Source: Drosophila pseudoobscura (Eukaryota > Arthropoda > Insecta > Diptera > Drosophilidae). Taken from it: a DNA stretch of 64,000 nucleotides. The notes beneath the pieces were generated by a model. It ran no database searches, was not told the DNA's origin, and saw only the letters and a program-made list of their open reading frames with translations. A program made the translations under genes and the position numbers. Positions 24,273-37,131 of this stretch are shown here, one piece after another. Every line of letters begins with the position of its first letter. Positions within the stretch are counted from its first letter, which is position 1. The DNA lies in the NCBI RefSeq assembly GCF_009870125.1, contig NC_046679.1:15562001-15626000 (forward strand), in the 5' to 3' direction.

Positions 24273-25806
24273 GTCCCCTTTTGGCACCACTCCACAGCAC
24301 TAGCTTGTTTTAAGTTTTGCGTATAACTTTTTTGTACCCCGCTCTTGGCCATACTCTACCCCCGCGATCCACTCTTGTTTTGGGCAAACAACAAAATTAT
24401 ATAAACGACGTCGACTCGAATTGAACGCCTTCGGTTATTTACGCGAAGTTTAATGGAATTTTCAACAGTTTTTGCAACAGTGATTTGCCAGCCGCAGAGA
24501 CCCCGAACGGAGATCTCTTCACGCAGTGCGGCTGCGGCTGTTCCTCGATGTTTTTGCTCTGTTTATTTGCCTGCGAGTTTTCCGCTTTTCTTCCGTGGCA
24601 TATACAGAAATGAAGTTTTAAAACTTTATTTGTGCGGCCGCCAGTTTTGTAATTGACATATGCAATTTGTTTGGCAGTTCTGGGGGATGCCTCGACTCCC
24701 AGAACCTTGTCTCTCTGCCTGCCTGCCTGCCTGTCTGCCTGTCTGTCAGTTATATGGAGGAGCAGCTATTTCATACCATACTTGTTAATACTTTCAATTG
24801 GCACTCTGCCTGCTTTTGGTATTCATGGAGATTTTTGTGCAACATCAGAAAACAATGACCCGAAAGATTTAAAGGAATTTCTCTAAGAATAAAATTTATA
24901 TGTATCCAATCCGGTATACAGATCAACAATTATTTCTCGATTTCCCCTGTCTCTCCAGCTAGCCAATAAAATTTGAATACTAACCATAAGTTCATAAGGA
25001 AGTCATTCAATTATTATACAGTTGTATATCTACTCATTCTCTATAAAATCATATTTTCCATAACAATTGTTTTATAAAGACAGCTCGATTCGAATTAATA
25101 TCAGCAAAGCCATCCAAATTTCAATAGGTAAAAAAATACCTATATTTTAAGACGAAAGAGAACCGAAGCCAGCATAGACAATATCTACCATTCTAGCCTC
25201 TTTTAGTGTTTACTTTGGTTTTAAATTATTTATACTCATCCCGGTAACGGGTATCTCAAGGTCGAGACCCAGAGCTCATCTTAAATATTCATAGCTTTTT
25301 TCATAGCCCGAAATGAATTAAAATGTCAAAATGGAAATATTTGTTGTCAGCTCTTGAAAGGCAAAGACTCAAAGACTGAGCACAAATGCATGTCCCATTT
25401 TTGTGTATTTTAATGAAAAGAATTAGCATAAAATGCGAATGACAGGTACTCTGCATCATTCCCATCCGCATCCGCATCACCATCCCCACCCTCACCCATT
25501 TCCATTTCCATTTGCTCCATTTAATTTGTCAAAAATAATGACAAGGTTTCAGCAGGCACTTTTGGGATTTACAAAAACCAACAAAAAGGGGCAGCAGCAA
25601 GAACTACCTATTTACTTTGAAGTTTCAGATGCTGTATCTTTTAGCCCCTACTAGGCCGGTCATCTGTATGTAGCACTGTATTTGGGGCATTTTTAATTCG
25701 ACTGATGGGCGGAGGCGGTGTGCGAGACACAGAGAGAGAAAGAGAGAGATAACTTAAAAGTCATGATGGGTATTAAGCGTCCGTCCGTCCAACCCTTCCC
25801 ACATGA

Positions 25807-25836
25807 GAGCCAGAGCCAGAGCCAGAGCCAGAGCCG
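25807..25836. repeat. (GAGCCA)n repeat
   Basis: Five GAGCCA hexamers, the last degenerating to GAGCCG. Confidence 0.85.
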
Positions 25837-26909
25837 GCGGCAAAAATATGTTCGCAGTCGGTTGGGTTGGGTCGGCAAACCCTTATCAAAATATTTATAT
25901 GACTTCGCATATGTTAAACGCAGAAATTGTTTGAAAAGAGCACCCAGAACCCATCAGGCTTGACCACTCCACCAACCACCTACCACCTACCACCTACCAC
26001 CGCCCTCTCGCACTCGCTCACGTACTCTTATGTATGAAAAAAAAAATGCTTAATGGCCTGTAATCTGCTTAAAACTTGGACATGAGTTCAATTTGCCAAA
26101 TGGCAGCCACGAATTGAACGGAACAGAGGGTCGGGGTAGAACGGGGACACACACGGTGTGGGGGGCGGGACTTTAAGCTGATTCTGCTACATTGTGTGGA
26201 ATGCCGGATACTTTTTCGGTATCTCTTTTATATAATTTATGATCTCTGTATGATGGAAAAACGCCTGGGTTCTTATACAATTTTTGTATTTTAATTAATG
26301 CTCACACACACATCCATCTCAGTGGGGGGCACGAGGGGGGGCACGGGGAGTTTTTCAAGAAACAGGCCCCTCAGCTGCACTTTGTTCATTCGAACGGAAC
26401 AGAAACAGTAACGGAAAAAAGCTTGAGGAGAGGCAAACAAAAAAAAAACGCATCAAAAAGGGTTCACATCCTGTGGTCCGTTCCGACCCAAAATTCAATT
26501 TGCGTTCCTTTTGCAGCTTTGTTCCTTTTTTCCTTTTCTCTGGATTCGGACGTGTGTGTGTGTATAAAATGATTTTTCTTTTGGAAATTGAAAATTTCAC
26601 ATGTTAGCCCAGGAGTGCGGATTGTTTTGAAGGTAGAACCGAGAATTAATTACATCCATTTCTATGATGGAAATTAATTGAGGCATAAACTTGTTTCTCA
26701 CACTAGAGGGAGTATGGGCTTTTTTTAGATGTGTGTGTGTTCGCAATTAATTTAAATAAATTAATTAATTTTTCATTGCGATTAAACGAAGCTGGTGGGT
26801 TGTTCGCTGGAATACATGTAACTATAAATATAATCAATGAAAAATCATATAATTAGAGAATGATCCGCTCAGCCCTTTAACAATAAGTTATGGCCTAACC
26901 CGAGGCGTA

Positions 26910-26946
<37 letters not shown>
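26910..26946. repeat. (CA)18 microsatellite
   Basis: Longest uninterrupted CA run in the window, about 18 units. Confidence 0.9.
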
Positions 26947-26948
<2 letters not shown>

Positions 26949-29900
26949 ATAATCGACTTAAATACTTTTGTGCAACTGAAAAATTAAGCGCATCAATCAG
27001 TTTAAGTTTCAGATGTAATCAAAAGCAAATCAACAACACCCTCCATCCGGATTAATTAGAGCTTAACATCCGCTGTGGAAATACTCGTATTATGCCTGAG
27101 AGCTAGCAGGAGGATGGGTCGGGTATTTATCCATTAGAAGGAGTAAAGGGAAGGGAAGAGAATCCGAAACCACAATACACACATAATGACATCAATGGGA
27201 AGCTGCTCAGACTGATGGCAAATGTTGGGGGCCGCAGTGCATATTCATTACATGGCCACAACCGCTGCCACACGAGCTGCCAATATCGAGAAGACGTCGC
27301 TGGGAGACAAACAGAAGTCTGTGTGGGAGCCAGGTATTGGCAGAACACACTTGCATAATATCATCATCCAGTTGCCTTTGCTGCGGTTGCCATTGTTGCA
27401 CAAGTATGGCGTTGGCGGGGGGTTCGGATCCTAAATGGGATAATATCTGGCAAGAGAAAACAATTTGCTAATTTGTGTGGAGAAGCTTCGAATGAGATTG
27501 GTATTTCGAGGATAGTCAAGCAGTGCAATTTCCCCAAATGATGGATGCCGTTCATCTTCCATTCTCCAAGGAAATGGTGGTAGCTTCAATAGAACTCTAT
27601 CCTTCTCTCCACTTCCATGGTGTTTTCATCATAATATACCACCCATTAAAAGTCTTAAATTACTAACTAATGACAAGTCTAATGCCAAATTCAGACTTCT
27701 AATTGGACACAAATTTAATGAAATAATAACCAGCAAATTGCAATCCATGAAGCTTAAACAGAACAGGGAAAACTTTTTTTCTTTCAGCTGTTAGGCGGGG
27801 CTTCCGTGTCAAGGACTTGGCCTGCAGCGACATAAAAAGTTAACGATGCCAACTAAATTAAAATATAATTTCGAAACTGAAACAGTCGCAGCAAGCCAGG
27901 ACCCCTGCCACCCCTGCCGAGCCTCCAATGCGGTGGAACCAAAGGAAATCTGAAAAATATTAAACAAACGTAAAGAGCATTTTTTCTTGTTTAGTGCCAT
28001 GCAAATCAGAAAACCGAACGCCCAAACACACAAACACATAAAAAACATGCGTATTAATAAAGCCAAGAATTGAAAAGCAAGTGATGGGGGAGGAGGTGGT
28101 GGAGGAGGAGTTGAGAGGAGAGAAGTAGGCGGAGCAGATGGAAAAGCAAAGAAAAGCCAGCAGAATGCTGGTAGCAATATTTCTAATCTAATTTCAAAGT
28201 TGAGGGGGAAATACAAAAAATTAAAAGAAAATACTCAGAACCAGAGAGCCAAGCCAAATGCAAAGAGAAAATGAGAAAAGAGAAATACTACCCTATGGAA
28301 CCGAACCACTAAATACCCTAGAAAATTCATGATTGCCACGGCAGGTATTTGTATATCAAAAAGTGACTTTATTGTGGATTGTTTTTCGAGGCAAATAATG
28401 TATTTAATTGCAGATCGTTTCGAAATCCATTATAACGATGAGTATGTATATTTATATGTATACCGGCCGACATTAGTTCAATATCGGGACCACGACAACG
28501 ACCCAAGACATTTTTATTTAATATAGAGATATGTTCTTTATAAGAAGACTCCTTCTCTATATTGCAAAAATTTTCTTATAATCATAAAACCCTCTGGAAG
28601 GGTATAAAGATGGGGCAAAAAAAATGTTAATACATAAGCAAAAGAATGAAGAAAGCACAACAATGCAGGCCGAGGCCTGAGCCACGAGCCACGAGCCCAA
28701 AGACTCGCCAAAGAAATGTTTATCAAAGTTTCCAGGGGAGTACGAAAAGGTGGGATGTCGAATGTCGCTAAATGAAATTAGAAACGCATAAAAGAATAAT
28801 ACACGATGCCAAAGGGGGTTGGCTGTCATGCAGGGACCATGCGGGACCAGGGGGGAACGGCACGGCACAAAGTGCCACAGCTAAGGGAGGCAACTGGCTG
28901 ACAAGAGGCATTTGCATGCCCCCAAGGCTTTGAATTGAAGGAATTGCTCAGGCACGAACCAGAACCAGATCCAAACCCTGGCAAAAGGTGTATTAAGGAA
29001 AATTCCTTAGCAAAAAATAAAGAACAATAATAATAAAATAATAATAAATATAATTTCCCTGCCCTTTTGTCGTTCTCTTTCGTCGCCGTTGACGCATTTT
29101 AATATTAACAAGAAAATGCGTTGAATTTCATTAAAAGTTATGTTTCGCCTCGGCATTGTTTGTGCCCTGCTGCACGCACAATCAAAGTTTTTACCGTCTG
29201 CAGAATGCTTTCAGGCGACAGCAACTGAAATTAGCAACGGAGACCTGGCCAATGGAGAAAGCCAGCCACCGGCAGAGGAGTGAAAGGGGGAGGGGGAGGG
29301 GAGGGGAGGGGAGGTCGTAAGCCATTTAGCTGCACTGACATTTGCCGCAGGTGTCGGGACGCGTGTGCCGAGGGGCCACCAAAGGCAGATGCAAAGGTAA
29401 ATCAAACCGAAGTAAACCATGGCAACCAGCGGCTAACAAAGCCAACTAAACTAAATGCTAATCCTGTTGGCCTCTCTGCTTGCCCCAGCTTCCCTTGCCC
29501 CTTCTACACACATCCACTGGCCTCTGCCACAGCACAGCACAGTGCTCTCTACTTGTGTCTCCCCCTGCTCCTGTCCTGTATTGTTGTCCCAATGAAAGCC
29601 TTTGAGGCTTCAGATGGCCACAAAGCAGAGCAAAATGTTTGACAAGTGACAGCAGGAGAGCGCAACGGGCGGCTGCCTTGCTCCGGACAGATGCTGTGGG
29701 CGTGGCATGGGCGAGTGGGTGGGCGTGTGTGGCATGGGGCGGTGTGGTGTCCAATGATATCCGGAGTATCTGTTGTCGATATCTCCATTGCAGCCATAGA
29801 CAAATGGAAATGAATGTCTACATTCACACAATCATTTAAATCTCACGAGAAAAAAGCACCTCTATCGAAGGGAACCATTTTTAATCCGAAACAGCTTCGC

Positions 29901-32779
29901 CTGGAAGCCGCTCATAATCGATTTCATTACCTAAAGAGTGCTAGCCCTGTTCCTACATATTCGAGGGATATTATGGCCAGAGCCACAGCCACATTTTTCA
30001 ATCAACAACAGCTCCGTCAGTTGCGTTTTCCTCGCCCCCCCTCCCCGCTATGCCGCATTCTACCTCTGGTTTTTTTCGCTCTGAAAAATTGCAAATTAAA
30101 ATTTAAAATTCAATAAATCCTCCTGCTTTACCCCACTCCATCCAATCCATCCATCCACTACCCACTGACCCGCTACGACTATATATACTGGTCAGTCCTT
30201 CACCCACACATACCCACACGGCACGCACCTGGAATATTCAACGGGACGAAAACATTAAAATGCAACAATTTGTTTTACTTGTTGGCATTCAACAGGGAGA
30301 TGGGGGTAGGGTGGAGCTGGAGGTCGAACTCCAGGAGAAGCTGGAGTAGGGTCAGAAGCAGAACCAGGAGCTGGATGTGAAGCTAGAGGTGGAGCAGGCA
30401 CAGCAGCAAGAGTTGGAGCTGAAGCAGAAGCTACTGCAGAACGATTCAAAAAACATTTTACGAGCGCATTTCAACTGTAACAAATGTCCCAGGGCCATCC
30501 AGTTCACTCCGCAGTGAGAGAAGGTAGCGGGAGGTAGTCAGAGCAGAGGCAAATGCATTGAGTAGCTGGGAGGTTCGTTGGAAGACCATAGCCTGAGACC
30601 AAGCACACAAAAGCTGACCTCATGCACAAAATCCGAAGCCAACGACAATCGAAAGCAAAGACCACGACGGGTAATGCACTGGCAATGGCTGTGGGTGCCT
30701 GGTGTTTCCATGACTATGGCGCGGATAGAGGTCCTGCAGCGGGTTTATTGATGAATCCAAGGTTCTGCTGCTGCTGGGGGTATGTGGGGGATACATCTAT
30801 GATGGGGATTCAGTGCCGGGGACTGGCTGTCGCACATGGTGTTGTTTGGGTGGCATTCGGGGGTGCCAGATTGCCAGGGAATGCAGTGCACACATCATGC
30901 GGCCCGTTGGGCTCTACTTCCATACACACAGACATGCGACCGACCAATGCGGCCAGGATGAGTATTACCTGTGGGTGTTCCTCCAAGTACGAGTATGTGT
31001 GCGAGAGCGTTCCTCTGGGTGTTCGTTCGAGTGCATTTGTGTGTATCTGTGTATTTAGTATGGCTCTGGGTGCAATTACCAATGAATGTAACAGGTGATC
31101 AATTGTTATAAAACTCCCAGGGTGCTTTTGCTTTTGCTTTTGCTTTTCATTATTTTCATTGCACTGTCGCACAGGCAGGCATATGTGTGGGTGTGTGTGC
31201 ACCTCTACCCCCGACATTGAGTGTGTGTGTATGTGTACGGGCTACCTTCACGCCTCTGAGCCCCAGCCGAGGGACACGCCCTGCAATTTTAGTGTCCCTG
31301 CCGAAGCATAGAATTATGTACACGACGCGTATACTTGATGTCCCTTTTTGTGCCCCTTTTCCTGCCACTGCCACTGTTGTCCATCTAGCAGGCGATTAAG
31401 CGTGACCAATGGCTCCGCTACTTACCCTCCATGGCGACCCGCGGAGCATGTTTATGGGAATGCGCACCCCTTTGCAGTAAACAGTAAGCGCCAACATTTA
31501 ATCACATCGAAGCGTTCAAAAAGAACACACAAAAATATAGTGCAGAGACGAGAAGTAACTCAAGGCAAGTCCCCGGTTGGCTTTTGTTAGCCATCGCTGA
31601 CAGCTGCATAAATTGCAGACCATTCTGGTCCAGGGCCCACGATCCAGGGAGCTGGAGCATTGCCATTGTAAATCCCTTACCTGGGGGAACAACAACAAGC
31701 AACTCTAATCGCAGCTGTTAGTTACGGTAGATTGATTCCTGAATAGGGGACACTGGCTGGAATGGACCTGCCAGCGATTTATGGTCAGGTAAATACTGTT
31801 CGCTACCTTTCCCCTCAGATATCCATACGTGGAAGCGTTCACTTCGCTTTCTCTCTCATTCAGTGGCAGGCTAATGAATGGTTCGACTCTCCATTAACTG
31901 GGCTTATTTTTTAAATGAGAGCCTTTTAAATTACTCAGTAAAGCCAACACTTCATGGCACTCAACTAAACGCATTATACCATCAGCCACCACATACACAC
32001 ACGCACACACAGACACACACTAGACAAACCGCTAATTGAATTAAAGCCACTTCAAAGTTGGCAAAGTTCGGTTCTATACTCGTATATGATTTCTTTTTGT
32101 GGTCTGCACAGCTGCCGCCTGGCATTCCACTTAACAGGCAGCCAGCAGAGGCAGCCAGCAGAACGAGAGCCAGCAACAATAATTACGCTTTAAAATGCTA
32201 ATACATCAGCGTGAGCGTAATTACTTCAAACACCTTACCGCATGTCAGGTGTTTGGGAGTTGGTACCACCATCATCATCAGGGCCAGCACACGGTCGCCT
32301 AATCCCTGCAGCTTGGGCCCAGCAGCAGTCCTTCAACTCATTAGCAGTACCAGAACCAGCACCAGCAGTGGAGGCAGTGGAGGAGGGTGCTCCCCAAAAA
32401 ACAGACACGCAGACACACACAAAAATCAGGCGACAGAGCAAAGTCAGACCAGAAGCCAAAGCCCAACTCATTTCTATGTATTATAGGTGTTTGGTACACT
32501 CGAGGAAAATAGTTATTTTTAATTCTAGTGACCATTCTCATTATTTCTTGACCTTAGTGTCATTAAGTTTTCAAGAGTACTATTCTTTGCCTTCAACTTT
32601 TTAAGAATAAATGGCTGTGGATTCCACTCACTCTGGCTTATCCTCCACTACGGAATATTTCTAATATTTATTTCAGTTATTTCTTGCTATTTTTCTGGAA
32701 ATGAGGAAACCAGAATATTTTTGTTCTCAGTGTAAGTGAGTGTCTGTTTGCTGTCTGTGTGTGTGTGAGTGCGTGAGGA

Positions 32780-32809
32780 AAGAGAGTGAGAGAGAGAGAG
32801 AGAGAGAGT
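32780..32809. repeat. (GA)n microsatellite
   Basis: About thirteen GA units with one interruption. It follows a GT-rich stretch. Confidence 0.85.
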
Positions 32810-35800
32810 GTGAGGGCTGCACTAATGTGTCATGTTAAATTAACACTTTAATTTATTCCGCGTTTTCAGAGCTGCAAAGTGCATATTTAATCAGTTTGTA
32901 TTTGCGCTTCCTTCGTCCGTCGTCGCCCCAGTGAGTTTTTTGGACTGCGGCTGGGAGTGGAGATTGGGACTTGGAATGGGACTAGGTCTGGGGCTGGCGC
33001 TGGCGCTGGCGGTGGTGTCTGCCTAACGCTTTGTATTTGTATTTACAGCAGAGACCTTGCCCCCAACACCCACCCTTCAACGACCTCTGTTGCTTTTGCG
33101 AGAGGGCTTTTTTATAAGCCCGTTTAATTCATGCTTGTATTTTTAATTGCTGCGTTTAACACACAAACGGAATTTTTAAATATGCAAACACATTGCCAAA
33201 CAATAGAAAGTAATAACAGAACGCAACATATGTATAAAATTGTGTATGCATATATATATAGATATACATATGTGTAAATGCATTGCAATTTCAGCGAATT
33301 TCAGCAAACCGTAAATCCGAGAAATAAGATGGAAATAAATATTAAATAATATGGAATTTCGAATATGGATGGAATAATAATGCTGATATAAATATTTATC
33401 TTATTCAATTCAAAGTATAATTCGAATTGGTTCCTATGAGCATACCTACCATACCATATCATAATCCCATCAGATCAACAAAATCCAATACAAACTTTCT
33501 GTAACATTAAAAATATTAAAAGTCTAAAATATCAAGTAAATGAAAGTACATGTGTTTATGCAAATCTATAGACTTCCGATGTGGAAACCATATCTGGACA
33601 AATACTTCCCAAACTTTAGGCATTGTCGTGCTTTAAATTTCAGCCCAGAATAGTAATTTTCAAAGCCAATTAAATACCTATTTTATAGTCAATGTTGTAA
33701 AGAGATCTTTAAAGCAAAATCATTTGTGGGCAAAGCTTTTGTTAATTAAAATGCATCCCGGCTGTAGTTAAGAGCTCAATTGTTGCCAGAATCCTCGAAC
33801 CGCGTTGTCAGTGTGCGGTCGGGACTTTATTTTCTACAATCAGTTTTTTTTTTTGCTGTTGTTGTTGTTGGTGCTGTGTCCGCACCACTTCTCTGTGTGT
33901 GCAACATGTGGGTCCATTCAAGTGGACAATGCAGTCGATTCAAAGCACGCTCCGGTCAAAAGGCCAACCCAGTGGGGGGTCGAAAAGGGCCAACATGTCA
34001 ACGTCATTATGATCAAAGGCCAAAAGTGCAACGGCAGTAGTAGAGCAGGCAGCCTCGGCAGTCCAGGCAATGCGCAGCTGCTGTCACCAGCACCCAGCCA
34101 CCTAATGCTATAAATAAAATAACCTTTTGGTCCGCCTTAAAGCCAAATCAGCTTGCAACACATGTTGGCTGTCTGCACTTATGTAAGCCTTCACTTAATC
34201 CACCGCCAGGACGTGGTCCCGTAGTAGAATCAAGGACCAGGACCAGGACCATGGCCGGCAGATGAGGCAGCACAGAGAAAAGTAGAAGTTAATTGGATGA
34301 AGCTGCCGGAGGTCGAGGTCGACAGAGGTTGGCGGCCTGATTGAGCTTTTTTGTTAGCAGTGTCCCGGATTACTCTATCAAATTGTTCGCTATTCCACAC
34401 ATACTACTGCAAATGCTGATAATTTGATGTTAAATATTTCATTTTCTATCTTAATTTGTGTAGGTAAGTTTAGCGTGAACCTTCCCCGACTTCCCCGTCT
34501 CCAAACTTAAGTTTTAAATATTGATGCGGTACGTTTTAATCCAGGCTTGATTTATTTGATAGTCTTCGGGTAATTTGCCTTTGGTACCGAAAAATACAAA
34601 GGCCATATTCGCAGTGCAAGGAGGAAATCATCTTCAACCAACATATAGCCATTTATATCAGTTTCAAAATTAGCATGGAAATTATTTTTCATCCCGTTTC
34701 ACTTGTAGCAAAACAATTCTTGTTGAATTCTTTGGGATGACTTTCTTTCAGTCCCTCAGCTGGAGCTTTTTCACACTTTTTCCACCAGGTGGCAGGTGGC
34801 TCTCTGTCTTTCATTTCGTTTTCTACTCAAAACACCCACGGCTCAGTGGCAGCAATTCGGTTGTAAAAACACAGCTGCACCAGAACCCAAAATGGAGTAA
34901 AAACCACCAGCATAGACCCGGCACGGGCGCAGGGAAAGGGGAGTTACATTTCACTTTTCTTCCATCGCCGCCGCAAATCAACCGCCAGGCACTTTGGGCC
35001 ATCGGGTTGGACCGTGCCCGATTCGTTTGTGGGTGATATGAGGATGAGGACTCTCACACAGGGCACACAGGGGTCGAGCCTATGTTGCCAACTTTCAATT
35101 AAGTCGGAAAGGAAGGCGAAGCGAGCCGACTCGGCAATCACCTGAGGTGGCTGTGGAAGTAATTTACGCACTTGAATTAATTTTCTCCACGAAAAGAGTT
35201 GCGGTGCGGCCCGTTACCCGTTCCCCCTTCCCCGTTTCGGGTTTGGGGCAAAGCAAAACTTCCCGTTGAACCCGGGCATACATATCAATCACAAATATCA
35301 CCGGAGAAACCTTTGCCCGGTTGCTGGCCCTTCACCCCTTAATTAGAAAGTAAATTGTGGCCATTAATTAAATGCTCAAATAAAAGTTTTCCATTTCTTT
35401 TTTGGCACTTTACGGCTCTTAATCAGAGCCTGTTGCAGCTGAGATTTTTGGACAGGCTGGCAGGCAGGCTGTCAGGCTGTCTGGTTGGATGGCATCATTT
35501 TCACGCAATCAGCACGCCTCAACGCCTGTCAAATTAGAGCCCTGTCATAACTCAATTTGATGTGCAATTTCATGCACCTGCGATGGCACGTAACAGCCAC
35601 TCGGCTCGCCTTCACTTAGCACCATTGTATCGTCACCTGCATAACCAAGTAGCCAGCCATGGCCACAATTTTCTAATCACTGAACTGTCCGCCGCTTACT
35701 CAGAAAAAATACAACCACGGCAGGGTGGAAGTGTAAGAGTTCGCTGCCATCAAAGGGTTTCTACCCCCTCCTACGAGCACACTCGTATGAGTGTGGGGTA

Positions 35801-36717
35801 ATTGGGGTACGTGCACTCACTCATGTGCATAAAATGAGCAATTTTAAAACAACAAAAGACGCAAAGAGTCAATAGCCAATAGCCAATAGCCAACAATTTG
35901 CACACAAAGGACCCGACAAAAATCCACAAGCAATCCGGCTTCAAGCGGATGTAACAAATAAAGGATACCCAATAGTTGTGATTGTGAAAAATAAACCCAG
36001 GAAACTGGGTAGACGAAATTCCAAACTCTTCAAATTGGTCAAGACTATCTGTATAACATTACTAATACATAAATACATATGTGAAATATTACGAAAGGTC
36101 TAAGTATCTGCCGTGACTTTGCAAAATTTCTACCGTTAGCAGAGAGTGTGAAATTTTTTTACAATTTTTTGTAGTTAGCTGAATATTTAAGAGATACTTT
36201 GTAAAAGAATTTTTATCCTGATTTTCATTCATTTATCATTAAAAAAAAAAATAGAAAAAATTATCTTTTGTTGATTTTCAGATAAAATTTCTATTTTAGT
36301 AAAATTAAGTTTTAATATCGGGGAAAAGAATTATATGGTAATGTGTTTTTAATGTAACTCTTAATTTGTTGGTCTTGGTGACATTCCAATTGAAAACCCC
36401 ATAGATGTATGGTTTGCTCCTAGTCATTCTACTTTCATTTCGAATTTCTCTTAGTTTCTATATTATTATTACAGAGAATTATAGAAAGCGTATTTTCTCA
36501 ATGTGGATAGCCAGCATACGCATTCACTTCACCACTAAAAAATACAAATAAAAACGGGAGACAGGAAAAGACAGACATAATATGTGAGGTTTGGAGGCGT
36601 GCCAAGAAACAAAAATATTCAACAGCCGCAGTGACGGTGAAAGGATATTTAGTCTGGCCACCAGTGCGGATTAAAAGAAAATGACAAATAAGGTGAAATG
36701 AAAAGCGATGATCAGCA

Positions 36718-37131
36718 ATGCCGACTCAACCCAATCGGAACCGTAAGAAGAGAAGAATTATATGCTTGAGCAAACTTAAAGTAGAAATGTGGACCTCATT
36801 ACAGCCTCTTGTAAAACGCCGAGGCATCCCAGAAGCGTTTCCACAGGCCGCATCTGCCAGGCAGCCACGACTGGCGTCAAAGAGGTGGAAGAAATGGCAC
36901 CTTGTTCGCTGGAAATGCAATATGTCGTTGGATACCATTTACTCTCCGCCATCACAACCTAAAGGCACAGCGGGACAGAGCAGAACAGAAAAGAACAGAA
37001 AGACAGGTGGACAGGTGGAGACCGAGCAGAGAGCACTCGCTGTAGGGCCGAGTCAGTCGGGCGTGCAATTGCAAATTGCTCGGTTCGATGGGGCAGGGCA
37101 AGTTAATCATCAGCCATTGTACGAGCATATG
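36718..37131 (+). other. Unassigned ORF ending exactly at a consensus splice donor
   Basis: An ATG-led frame of 138 codons runs to CATATG|GTAAGTAAG, a perfect 5' splice site with GT at 37132-37133, in phase 0. The predicted peptide is very basic (KKRR near residue 11, KRWKKWH near 60) and has no domain I recognise. Part of the DNA is the degenerate ACAGAGCAGAACAG type of repeat typical of non-coding sequence here. It could be a non-coding 5' exon that is open by chance. I found no acceptor partner I would trust. Confidence 0.2.

Larger units (their letters stand above)
20970..36717. other. Long non-coding block
   Basis: No gene is supported over 15.7 kb. The DNA alternates between AT-rich patches with many TTAATT/AATTAA motifs and purine- or CA-rich simple repeats. 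These include AGAAC-type repeats at 23417-23460, C18 at 24255-24272, GAGCCA at 25807-25836, (CA)18 at 26910-26946, CTTTTG at about 31123-31148, and GA at 32780-32809. The longest frames (for example 27809-28216 minus and 30622-31098 plus) are overlapped by equally long frames on other strands and carry no domain. It looks like a long intron or regulatory DNA. Confidence 0.5.

Noticed and set aside
30622..31217. Overlapping frames of 158 (plus) and 135 (minus) residues
   Set aside because: Both arise in GT/CA-rich DNA. They are mutual shadows without homology.
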